Positions 7,771 through 15,944 of a stretch of 46,108 nucleotides of DNA are shown piece after piece; the stretch's first letter is position 1; every line of letters starts with the position of its first letter. The notes below the pieces were generated by a model. That model made no database searches and had not been told where the DNA came from. It worked only from the letters and a program-made list of their open reading frames with translations. A program made the position numbers and the translations under genes. Origin of the DNA: an uncultured Collinsella sp. (GTDB lineage: Bacteria; Actinomycetota; Coriobacteriia; Coriobacteriales; Coriobacteriaceae); the NCBI GenBank assembly GCA_902475375.1, contig CABRZC010000005.1, forward strand, positions 1 through 46,108, in the 5' to 3' direction.

Positions 7771-9924
7771 TTACTGAACTTTGCTGGCGAACTCGAGGTA
7801 TTGCATGCGCTGCAGCTTGTCGATCGTCGAGGCGTATGGGCTGTCTTCAGATTCCAAGTCGTAGCGCAGCCCGTCGGCACCAAGATAGCCGGCGACATTG
7901 ATGGTGGGCACATCTGACCTTGTTGCAAGCAGGGCCTTTTGATAGTCAGTGAGCGGGGCGCCGATCTTATTAAGGGTAATAGCTGCAATCTCGTTTGCCC
8001 CGACGGTGTCGTAGACGTTGAGCTCGGTATTGCCGGCGATTTCATAGTTAGCCCAGACGAAATAGGTCGACTGATAGATACGGAAAGCGTGGCTTGCCGT
8101 ATCTTCCTGAGGGTACAGCTCGTCGTTGAGAGTCGTTGCGGCGCTCGGCTGATGGTCGCCAAAAAAGACAAGAACAACCGGTCTGCCGATATTGCGGAGC
8201 TCGTTGATAAAGTACTCGAGGTCCCGGTCGGATGCATTGATGTAGGTGAGATAGGTATTGAGCGCGCTATTGGCGCCCTCGCTGGCTCCCTCGACCCAAT
8301 AGTTTGTCAGCTCTTCGGCGGGAACGGTGCCATAGTCGTAGCCGCCGTGATTTTGCATCGTGACGTCAAAGATGAACTGCGGGGCTTCGTCGGTTCTGAG
8401 CAGGTCGAGTATCTTGTCGTAGGTGGCGTAGTCGCATACGCCGGCATGGTAATAGGGCGCACCTTCGAAATCGCCGATTGAAAGAAAGTCTCCAAAACCC
8501 AGCTGCTGATAGATTTTATCTCGATGGTAGTTGACGGGGTTTTGCGGGTGCATAGCGGTAGTGGTATACCCAAGCTCTTTAAGGTCCTTTGCCAGGCTGT
8601 TGACGCCATTCATCTGATACAGCTGATAGGGGATTTTGCCTAATCCGACAAAGGCCGTTGTCGCTCCGGTCAAAAATTCGAATTCGGAGTTCGCCGTTCC
8701 GCCACCGGTGACCGAAGCGAGCATGGTGCCGCGAACAAGTGTGTCGGGAAGCGAGTTGTAGAATGCGGGACCGGTGTACCCGGCCGCCTGGAGCTGCTCA
8801 AAGCACGAAAGGTCGCTAAAACTCTCGTTCATGACGGCAACAATCGTCGGCTTGATTTCATTGAACTGGGCAACGGCCGCCGCGCGCTGCTCGCTCGAGC
8901 CATACGTGCTGTCGTAGGCGGCGGCGAGCTCCTGCTCGATGCTCTGCGCCTCATCGGGCGTATAGTCTTCGGGCTTTTCAATGGGCAACTCGTTGACCAT
9001 TTCGGTGAACGAAGTGATAAAACCCTGAGACGCATACGTGGTGATGGGCTGCCAACGGTCAAATCCAAAATCCAGCGACTGCTCCAAGTCGATGTTGGAA
9101 AAGCCCAAGAGCCCCACAACGGTCACTAGCAGAAAAGCGCAGAGGTTAGCGGCGATTGCGGGGAAGACATGGGCGGGCGTACGGAGCTTTCGCGGTCGGA
9201 TAAGCGAAAGAAGCCCCAGGGAAATCTCCAGCAGGGCGAGTGAGGTTACGATTCCTGCAGTGAAGGTGAACTCATATCCCTCACTTACTTCCATTGCGGT
9301 GCCCAATGCCAAAATGTCGCTCGGCAGGATGGCCTCGCCTTTAAACGTTATGACGAAGTGCTCGGCAATGCCAAGGGTACAACAGACGACGGGCACGAGG
9401 GCCATGACTCCTCCATGACGCTGTCCCAGCAAATAAAGGGAGAGCAGAACCGTCGCGAGCAGCCCAACGGAAAACCCGAATGAGTTGGCGGGAATGCGAT
9501 AGAACGTTTCGTTGCAGGCAATTTCGAGTGAAACGAACGAGAGCGCTGAAACAGCGGCGACGACAAGGATGTCGCGGCAAATACAGGCAACCGTTCCCGT
9601 CGCAAGATCGGTTTGGTCGATAAGTCCCGAAACCAAGGGCTCGACAAGAAGTATGACGGCGGCAGCACCGAGCGCCGAATAAGAAAGGACCCATAGGGAA
9701 CAGTCCTCATTTACGAGCAATTGATTCGTAATCCATGCAGCTACCATGCCGAGCGGGATGAGGAGCATCGCGCACCAAAAGACGCGGGCAATGGGCGGTT
9801 TTTCGTTGTGTTTGATTGAAAAATACACGCGCACGACGACGGCGGCCACGATAAGGACGGCGATGAATATGGGCAGATTGGCCATGCCACTCGAAGTGAT
9901 TTCAAGGGGGATATCTTCGGTCAT
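7771..9924 (-). CDS. LTA synthase-family membrane sulfatase-fold phosphotransferase
   Basis: A 717-residue polytopic protein with about seven or eight hydrophobic helices in residues 15-275, then a large extracytoplasmic domain with the sulfatase fold of LtaS/MdoB enzymes. The metal site and nucleophile are visible: MNESFSDL (Glu ligand), GGGTANSEFEFLTG (catalytic Thr), then FDVTMQNHGGY and FFGDHQPS near the end, with Asp-His ligands. GEAILPSDILAL between membrane helices is also a family feature. The expected reaction is transfer of a glycerophosphate-like group onto a glycolipid or wall polymer at the outer face. The start at 9924 has AGAGGAA five bases upstream. The gene stands alone between mrp and divergent uvrA; acceptor and donor cannot be told from sequence. 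Confidence 0.87.
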   Translation of the reverse strand: MTEDIPLEITSSGMANLPIFIAVLIVAAVVVRVYFSIKHNEKPPIARVFWCAMLLIPLGMVAAWITNQLLVNEDCSLWVLSYSALGAAAVILLVEPLVSGLIDQTDLATGTVACICRDILVVAAVSALSFVSLEIACNETFYRIPANSFGFSVGLLATVLLSLYLLGQRHGGVMALVPVVCCTLGIAEHFVITFKGEAILPSDILALGTAMEVSEGYEFTFTAGIVTSLALLEISLGLLSLIRPRKLRTPAHVFPAIAANLCAFLLVTVVGLLGFSNIDLEQSLDFGFDRWQPITTYASQGFITSFTEMVNELPIEKPEDYTPDEAQSIEQELAAAYDSTYGSSEQRAAAVAQFNEIKPTIVAVMNESFSDLSCFEQLQAAGYTGPAFYNSLPDTLVRGTMLASVTGGGTANSEFEFLTGATTAFVGLGKIPYQLYQMNGVNSLAKDLKELGYTTTAMHPQNPVNYHRDKIYQQLGFGDFLSIGDFEGAPYYHAGVCDYATYDKILDLLRTDEAPQFIFDVTMQNHGGYDYGTVPAEELTNYWVEGASEGANSALNTYLTYINASDRDLEYFINELRNIGRPVVLVFFGDHQPSAATTLNDELYPQEDTASHAFRIYQSTYFVWANYEIAGNTELNVYDTVGANEIAAITLNKIGAPLTDYQKALLATRSDVPTINVAGYLGADGLRYDLESEDSPYASTIDKLQRMQYLEFASKVQ

Positions 9925-10042
9925 GGACGTTCCTCTGTTACAGCAAATTAAGTTCAGTTTTAGATTACTCTAACCTTTCCACGGCATTTCGAGAAACAAA
10001 GCACCCGACACGCAAAGCAAAAGGTCTGCGAATCTTGTATTA

Positions 10043-10056
10043 CGAACATCTGTGCG
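10043..10056 (+). promoter_or_regulatory. Candidate LexA (SOS) box upstream of uvrA
   Basis: CGAACATCTGTGCG matches the Gram-positive SOS-box consensus CGAACRNRYGTTYG at 12 of 14 positions and lies 61 bases before the uvrA start. uvrA is a classical LexA target. No comparable site is visible before uvrB. Confidence 0.4.
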
Positions 10057-10117
10057 CGTTGAGTGCGTTAAACTCATCGACAGTGTGATTTGAGGTTATA
10101 GGAGGCAAGGAGCTTCC

Positions 10118-12997
10118 ATGTCTGATTCTTCTATCGTTATCCGTGGTGCGCGCGAACACAACCTGCGCAATATCGATGTTTCCATCCCGCGCGACGAGCT
10201 CGTGGTCATTACCGGTCTTTCGGGCTCGGGCAAGAGCTCGCTGGCGTTTGACACGATCTATGCCGAGGGTCAGCGTCGCTACGTGGAGAGCCTGTCGAGT
10301 TATGCGCGCCAGTTTTTAGGCCAGATGGACAAGCCCGATCTAGACTCGATCGACGGCCTTTCGCCGGCCGTCTCGATCGATCAGAAGACGACGTCCAAGA
10401 ATCCGCGCTCGACGGTGGGTACTGTAACTGAGATTTATGACTACCTTCGCTTGCTTTTTGCACGCGTGGGCACGCCGCACTGTCCCGAGTGCGGTCGCGT
10501 TATCGAGCGCCAGACCACCGACCAGGTCGCCGATAAGGTCCTGGCAGCGGGAGAGGGTCGTCGTGCGTTTGTGCTGGCACCGGTGGTGCGCGGGCGCAAA
10601 GGCGAGTACGCAAAATTGTTCGAGGATCTTCGGGCTGAGGGCTTTAGCCGCGTGCGTGTCGACGGCGAAGTACGCTCGCTCGACGACCCCATCGATCTGG
10701 ACAAAAAGTTCAAGCACGATATCGAGGTCGTAGTCGACCGCATCGTGATTCGGGAAAACTCTCTGGGCCGTATCGCCGAGTCGGTTGAACAGGCGACTGC
10801 CTTGGCGCACGGTAACGTGAACGTGTACATGCTGCCCGAGCGCGACGCTCCCGAGGGAACCGAGGGCGAGCTGCTGGAGTATTCGCTGGCACTGGCGTGC
10901 CCGGAGCACGGGCATTCCATCGACGACCTGCAGCCGCGCGATTTCTCGTTCAACGCGCCCTATGGTGCATGTCCCGAGTGCGATGGCCTGGGCTTTAAAA
11001 AGACAGTCGATGCCGAGGCGCTGATTGAAGACCCCTCAAAGTCGATTGCCGACGGAGTCTTTGGCAGCCTGTTCGGCAATTCCAACTATTATCCGCAGAT
11101 TTTTGCTGCGGTCTGCAAACACTTTAAGGTGAGTGCCGATACGCCATGGGAGGACCTGCCCCCGCGGGTGCGTCGTGCGTTTTTGGATGGCATGGGCGAC
11201 AAGAAGATTTCGGTGGACTATCAAAAGCTCGACGGTCGTCGCAGCCAGTGGGACACCAAGTTTTCGGGCGTGCGCAATATCCTGTACGAGCGCTATACCG
11301 AGACGACCAACGAGAACACTAAGGCGCGCCTGGAGAAGTACATTCGCGAGGAGCCGTGTTCGAGCTGCCATGGTGCTCGCCTGCGCCCCGAGATGCTCGC
11401 CGTCACCGTGGGCGGCAAGTCCATTTATGAGGTTTGCTGCCTGTCGTGCCGCGAGTCGCTCGAGTTTTTTGAGGACCTTGAGCTCACCGAGCGTCAACAA
11501 TTCATCGGCGGTCGTATCGTCAAGGAAATCCTGGAACGCTTGCGTTTTCTGGTTGATGTCGGCCTTGATTATCTGACGCTCGATCGTGCTTCGGCGACGC
11601 TTTCCGGCGGTGAGGCGCAGCGCATTCGCCTGGCTACGCAGATCGGTGCGGGCCTCATGGGCGTTCTCTATATTCTGGACGAGCCTTCGATTGGTCTTCA
11701 CCAGCGCGACAACGAGCGGCTGATTAAGACACTCGAGCGCCTGCGCGATATCGGCAACACCGTTATCGTCGTTGAACACGATGAGGACACGATTCGCGCT
11801 GCCGACTATGTGATCGATATGGGGCCAGGCGCGGGCGTCAACGGCGGGCACGTGGTCGCCGCGGGAACGCCCGCTGACATCATGGCGTGCCCCGAATCAA
11901 TGACGGGTGCCTATCTGACCGGCAAGCGAATGATTCGAGTTCCCAATGAACGCCGCAACCCCGGACGTGGCTGTCTTAAGATTACGGGAGCATGTGCCAA
12001 CAACCTCAAAAACGTTACCGCCAAGATTGAGTTTGGCACGCTTACCGTCGTAACCGGCGTATCGGGATCGGGAAAGAGTTCCTTGGTCACCGATACGATT
12101 GCGCCCGCGCTTACGAATGCCATCCATCGTTCGACGCGTCCCGTGGGTCCGTACAAGAAGATTGAGGGCATTGAGTGCATCGATAAGGTAATCGATATCG
12201 ACCAGTCACCGATCGGTCGCACGCCGCGTTCGAACCCTGCGACCTATATTGGCCTTTGGGATGATCTGCGTGCGCTATTTGCAAGCACGCCGGAGTCGAA
12301 GGCGCGCGGCTACTCGCCGGGACGTTTCTCCTTTAACGTAAGCGTAGGTCGCTGCGAGGCGTGCAAGGGCGATGGCCAGATTAAGATCGAGATGCACTTC
12401 CTTCCCGATATCTATGTCCCCTGTGAGGTATGTGGCGGCAAGCGTTATAACCGCGAGACACTCGAGGTTACCTACCGCGGCAAGACAATCTCGGACGTGC
12501 TCGACATGAGCGTGGCCGAGGCGCTGGCTTTCTTTGGGAATATTCCGCAGATCAAGCGAAAGCTTCAAACCCTGTATGACGTCGGCCTAGGTTATGTGAG
12601 CTTGGGCCAGCCCGCCACGACGCTCTCGGGTGGTGAGGCGCAGCGCGTAAAGCTCGCCAAGGAGCTTCATCGTCGTCAGACGGGTAAGACGTTCTATATT
12701 TTGGACGAGCCTACGACCGGTCTTCATTTTGAGGACGTTCGCCAATTGCTAGATGTGCTTCAGCGTTTAGTCGATGCGGGCAATACGGTGCTGGTGATCG
12801 AGCACAACCTCGATGTCATCAAGGTTGCCGATCGCCTGATCGATATGGGTCCCGAGGGTGGCAACGGTGGCGGAACCGTCGTGGTCTCAGGCACGCCGGA
12901 GCAAGTCGCGGCATGTTCGCAGAGCTACACGGGCAAGTTCTTGGCGCCGTTGCTCAAGCGTGACCGTGAGCGTCAGGCGCAGCTCGACGCACAGTAA
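10118..12997 (+). CDS. uvrA: UvrABC excision repair ATPase subunit UvrA
   Basis: UvrA dimers scan DNA for distortions and load UvrB. This 959-residue protein has both ABC modules: Walker A GLSGSGKSS near residue 34 and GVSGSGKSS near 645, and both signatures (LSGGEAQRIRLA, LSGGEAQRVKLA). Zinc-binding cysteine pairs are visible in CPEHGH/CPECDGLG, CSSCHGARLRPE and the CEACKGDG...CEVCGGKRYN module. Length and layout are standard. The ATG at 10118 follows GGAGGCAAGGAG at good spacing. A possible SOS box sits upstream and a hairpin terminator follows. Confidence 0.98.
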   Translation: MSDSSIVIRGAREHNLRNIDVSIPRDELVVITGLSGSGKSSLAFDTIYAEGQRRYVESLSSYARQFLGQMDKPDLDSIDGLSPAVSIDQKTTSKNPRSTVGTVTEIYDYLRLLFARVGTPHCPECGRVIERQTTDQVADKVLAAGEGRRAFVLAPVVRGRKGEYAKLFEDLRAEGFSRVRVDGEVRSLDDPIDLDKKFKHDIEVVVDRIVIRENSLGRIAESVEQATALAHGNVNVYMLPERDAPEGTEGELLEYSLALACPEHGHSIDDLQPRDFSFNAPYGACPECDGLGFKKTVDAEALIEDPSKSIADGVFGSLFGNSNYYPQIFAAVCKHFKVSADTPWEDLPPRVRRAFLDGMGDKKISVDYQKLDGRRSQWDTKFSGVRNILYERYTETTNENTKARLEKYIREEPCSSCHGARLRPEMLAVTVGGKSIYEVCCLSCRESLEFFEDLELTERQQFIGGRIVKEILERLRFLVDVGLDYLTLDRASATLSGGEAQRIRLATQIGAGLMGVLYILDEPSIGLHQRDNERLIKTLERLRDIGNTVIVVEHDEDTIRAADYVIDMGPGAGVNGGHVVAAGTPADIMACPESMTGAYLTGKRMIRVPNERRNPGRGCLKITGACANNLKNVTAKIEFGTLTVVTGVSGSGKSSLVTDTIAPALTNAIHRSTRPVGPYKKIEGIECIDKVIDIDQSPIGRTPRSNPATYIGLWDDLRALFASTPESKARGYSPGRFSFNVSVGRCEACKGDGQIKIEMHFLPDIYVPCEVCGGKRYNRETLEVTYRGKTISDVLDMSVAEALAFFGNIPQIKRKLQTLYDVGLGYVSLGQPATTLSGGEAQRVKLAKELHRRQTGKTFYILDEPTTGLHFEDVRQLLDVLQRLVDAGNTVLVIEHNLDVIKVADRLIDMGPEGGNGGGTVVVSGTPEQVAACSQSYTGKFLAPLLKRDRERQAQLDAQ

Positions 12998-13017
12998 AGA
13001 GACGTTGTAGTACCGAC

Positions 13018-13056
13018 GCGCCATCGATTCCTTCTGATTCGGTGGCGCTTCTGTGT
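13018..13056 (+). terminator. Terminator after uvrA
   Basis: A 10-bp stem with one G-T wobble (13018-13027 with 13039-13048, GCGCCATCGA) follows the uvrA stop by 20 bases and is trailed by TTCTGTGT, a weak T tract. Confidence 0.6.
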
Positions 13057-13087
13057 GTCGAGATGGCATATGCGGCGGAATTGGCCC

Positions 13088-13093
13088 TATACT
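13088..13093 (+). promoter_or_regulatory. Putative -10 box for the ybaK-murJ-uvrC unit
   Basis: TATACT lies 38 bases before the ybaK start with only a weak -35 (TGGCAT, 13064-13069). Because the next two genes follow closely, it may drive murJ and uvrC as well. Confidence 0.4.
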
Positions 13094-13130
13094 TAATCCT
13101 TGCGTCGCTCTGCGAGGGAAAGGATGTGCC

Positions 13131-13631
13131 ATGGCAAAGGCTGTTAAGACGTCAAAAACCAATGCGATGCGCGAGCTGGAAAGCGCCGGCATCTCCTATG
13201 TTCTCCATACGTACGAAGACGACGGCGACGAATCGTCGGGGCTGGGCGTCGCGATTTCCGAGCAGCTTGGCGAGGAGCCCGGTCAAGGATTTAAGACCCT
13301 GGTCTGCACGACGCCGTCCAACGACCATGTCGTGTGCTGCATTCCCGTTGCCGACGAGCTCGACCTCAAGGCCGCCGCGCGCGCCGCAGGCGAAAAGTCG
13401 CTGACCATGATGCATGTCAAAGATTTGCTTGCCGCGACGGGGTATGTCCGCGGCGGTTGCAGTCCGGTCGGTATGAAAAAACGATTCCGGACGCTGATTG
13501 ATGAGACATGTATCCTTTGGGATACCATTTTTATCTCGGGTGGCAAGCGCGGCTATCAGCTTGAGCTTGCTCCCGATGACTTAGTTGCATTTTGCGGGGC
13601 GACGGTTGCCCCGATCACGAGAGAGGACTGA
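13131..13631 (+). CDS. ybaK: YbaK-type aminoacyl-tRNA deacylase (Cys-tRNA(Pro) type)
   Basis: The 166-residue protein belongs to the YbaK/ProX editing fold, which hydrolyses mischarged aminoacyl-tRNA, classically Cys-tRNA(Pro). Support comes from the N-terminal TNAMRELESAGI, the FKTLVCTT core strand, the KAAARAAGEKSL helix, and the MMHVKDLLAATGYVRGGCSP segment with its conserved Gly-Gly-Cys-Ser-Pro turn, followed by DETCILWDTIFISGG. The ATG at 13131 is preceded by GAAAGGA. An in-frame extension upstream to 13053 overlaps the likely promoter and is rejected. It sits three bases before murJ, so is probably in the same transcript. Exact amino-acid specificity is inferred from family membership only. 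Confidence 0.85.
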   Translation: MAKAVKTSKTNAMRELESAGISYVLHTYEDDGDESSGLGVAISEQLGEEPGQGFKTLVCTTPSNDHVVCCIPVADELDLKAAARAAGEKSLTMMHVKDLLAATGYVRGGCSPVGMKKRFRTLIDETCILWDTIFISGGKRGYQLELAPDDLVAFCGATVAPITRED

Positions 13632-13634
13632 GCG

Positions 13635-15938
13635 ATGCCGCAGGAAGAATCAAAGCGCGGAGCTCACTTTGCAAAAGGGTCGGCTCCTCAGACGCCCGCG
13701 CCCGAGGCCGCTTCGTTCGATAACGAGATTCGAAACGCCTGGTCCGCTGCCGCTGACCCGGGCGAGACGGCCGTGTACTTGCGTGCCGCCGGTGCCGGCA
13801 CGGCACTTCCCCGTACGGTTCTTTCTTCGGCTCGTCCCGATGAGACGGCTGTCTTTTTGGCCGCCGCTCAATCGAGCGCCAGCGTGATGCCGATCGCCTC
13901 CGAGGCTCCTCGTGCGCCGCGTCCCAATGAGACGGCGGTGTTTTTGATGGCAGCCCAGGGAAAGAGCACACCGCAGAGCGCTCCTGCCGCTCGTTCCGCC
14001 AAGCCCACGGCTCATGATGATGGCGAACCGCTTCTTTCGGATGACGAATGGTCGCCGCTTGGTTCGACCGATCCCGTCGAGGGCGTGGCCATCGACGGTG
14101 ATGACGACTGGGACCCTCTGTCGTTTTCTGCCCGAACCGTCGCCGCCAATGAAGTTGACACGGTGTTTGGCGACCATGCCATATTCGATGATGATGCCGT
14201 ATCCGGTAACAACATGCCGAACAGCGATGACGCCGCACCTGCTGATGACGCCGTTTTGGTTGACGATCCCTTTGCGATGACCGGCTCCTTTGCCGTCGTG
14301 GACGATTTGCCGCCACAAGATGAGGTTTATGAGGACTCTCAGGACGACGTAGACGATATGGGTTCGTCGGACTACTCCACGGTTGGTCGTTCTGCTGGCC
14401 TTATGACCGTGCTGACCATCGTGTCGCGTGTCACCGGGTTTATCCGCACGTGGGCCATGGCGGCCGCCATCGGTATGTCGCTGCTCTCGTCCTCCTATCA
14501 GGTTGCCAACAACCTGCCCAACATGCTCTACGAGCTCGTGATGGGCGGCATGCTCGTTACGGCGTTTTTGCCGGTGTATATGGGTGTGAGGCGCGAGCAG
14601 GGTCGCGAGGCATCGAACGAGTATGTCGGCAACCTGCTTGGTATTCTGCTTCTGCTGCTGGGCGGTATCTCGCTGCTGGGCACCGTGTTTGCTCCCGGCT
14701 TTATTTGGACGCAGTCGTTCCTTTCGGGCGATGGCGGCAGCATGGATACCGCTGCGTTCATGTTCCGCTTCTTTGCTATTCAAATTCTGTTTTATGGCTT
14801 GGGCTCGGTGTTCTCGGGCGTTCTCAACGCACACCGCGACTATTTCTGGTCGACGTTTGCCCCGGTTCTCAACAATGTCATCGTCATCGCCAGCTTTATG
14901 GGCTTTGCTCCCGTGTCTGCACAATTTGGCGAGCAGGCCGGTATTATCTTGATCGCAGTTGGTACGACCCTCGGCGTCTTTGTCCAGATGGCCTGCCAGA
15001 TTCCCGCGCTTGGCAAGCATGGCGTGCATCCTCATATCCATATCGACTTTAAGGATCCCGCGCTGCGACAGACGATCGCGCTTGGTATCCCGACGCTGCT
15101 CGCCACGGTGTGCATGTTTGTCTCGACCTCCATTACCAATGCCGCCGCGCTGGTGGTGCAGCCCGAGACCGGCCCTTCCGTCATCGCATATGCGCGCCTG
15201 TGGTACACATTGCCCTATGCGCTGATCGCCGCCTCGCTTTCGACGGCACTCTATACCGAACTCTCTCACGATGCGCAGGAGAAGGATTACGACAGCGTCC
15301 GCACGGGCATTTCGCGCGGTGTCGCCCAGATGTTCTTCTTCCTGATTCCGTTTGCGATGTATCTGATCGTCTTCGCCCGTCCGCTCAACATGATCTACTG
15401 CGCCGGCAAGTTCGATGAATCCGGTGTGGCGCTGGTGTCGGAGTTCCTTATCTATCTGGCACTTTCCCTGCCGCTCTACGGCGTGGTCGTGCTGATGCAG
15501 AAGAGCTTCTCGGCCCTGCTCGATATGAAACCTTATAGCCGCTATTGCCTGTACTCCGCTATCGGCCAGGCCGGTTCGGTGCTGCTGTTTGGCGTGGTGC
15601 TGGGCTACGGTATGCCGGCAATTGCGCTTTCGTACGTCGTTGACTACGTGGTCTTGGTCGGATGCTCACTGTGGTGGCTGCGCCGTCGTCTGCATGGCCT
15701 TCAGGTCAAGTCTATCCTGCATGGCGGTTTCTTCGGCCTACTGTTCGGTGGCTTGGGCGCTGCCGCGGGCGCCGGCGTCATGTGGGCACTTGAGCACTTT
15801 GTCGGAGCGCTTGGCAGCTCGATCCTCATTACCCTGGGCTACGTTTGTGTTGCAGGCGTCGTCTCGCTCGCTGTAACTTTTGGTCTTGCCTTCGTCTTTA
15901 AGATGCCCGAGGTCTCGGCGCTGCTTCGTCGCAAGTAG
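13635..15938 (+). CDS. murJ: Lipid II flippase MurJ with an acidic N-terminal extension
   Basis: MurJ moves lipid II across the cytoplasmic membrane for peptidoglycan synthesis. The membrane core starts at about residue 252 (SAGLMTVLTIVSRVTGFIR) and shows the family's GFIR, NNLPNMLYELVMGGML and AFLPVY segments and about 14 hydrophobic helices. The first 250 residues are not part of the usual protein (about 500-550 residues): they are rich in Asp, Ala and Pro and contain three near-repeats, GETAVYLRAA (Thr45), DETAVFLAAA (Thr71) and NETAVFLMAA (Thr100). The T-x-V-F spacing resembles phosphothreonine sites recognised by FHA domains in actinobacterial PknB signalling, as in GarA/OdhI. In mycobacteria MurJ is controlled through an FHA partner, so a similar control through the N-terminus is a reasonable guess. 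Gene order ybaK-murJ-uvrC is tightly packed. Confidence 0.93.
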   Translation: MPQEESKRGAHFAKGSAPQTPAPEAASFDNEIRNAWSAAADPGETAVYLRAAGAGTALPRTVLSSARPDETAVFLAAAQSSASVMPIASEAPRAPRPNETAVFLMAAQGKSTPQSAPAARSAKPTAHDDGEPLLSDDEWSPLGSTDPVEGVAIDGDDDWDPLSFSARTVAANEVDTVFGDHAIFDDDAVSGNNMPNSDDAAPADDAVLVDDPFAMTGSFAVVDDLPPQDEVYEDSQDDVDDMGSSDYSTVGRSAGLMTVLTIVSRVTGFIRTWAMAAAIGMSLLSSSYQVANNLPNMLYELVMGGMLVTAFLPVYMGVRREQGREASNEYVGNLLGILLLLLGGISLLGTVFAPGFIWTQSFLSGDGGSMDTAAFMFRFFAIQILFYGLGSVFSGVLNAHRDYFWSTFAPVLNNVIVIASFMGFAPVSAQFGEQAGIILIAVGTTLGVFVQMACQIPALGKHGVHPHIHIDFKDPALRQTIALGIPTLLATVCMFVSTSITNAAALVVQPETGPSVIAYARLWYTLPYALIAASLSTALYTELSHDAQEKDYDSVRTGISRGVAQMFFFLIPFAMYLIVFARPLNMIYCAGKFDESGVALVSEFLIYLALSLPLYGVVVLMQKSFSALLDMKPYSRYCLYSAIGQAGSVLLFGVVLGYGMPAIALSYVVDYVVLVGCSLWWLRRRLHGLQVKSILHGGFFGLLFGGLGAAAGAGVMWALEHFVGALGSSILITLGYVCVAGVVSLAVTFGLAFVFKMPEVSALLRRK

Positions 15939-15944
15939 GTGCGC

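Noticed and set aside
13765..13965. DNA repeats in murJ as a repeat array or CRISPR
   Set aside because: The similarity is at protein level (ETAVFL) with unequal spacing and in-frame codons; no spacer-repeat regularity.
13650..15269. Minus-strand frame of 539 codons opposite murJ
   Set aside because: Arg/His-rich shadow translation without motifs; the plus strand encodes a clear MurJ.
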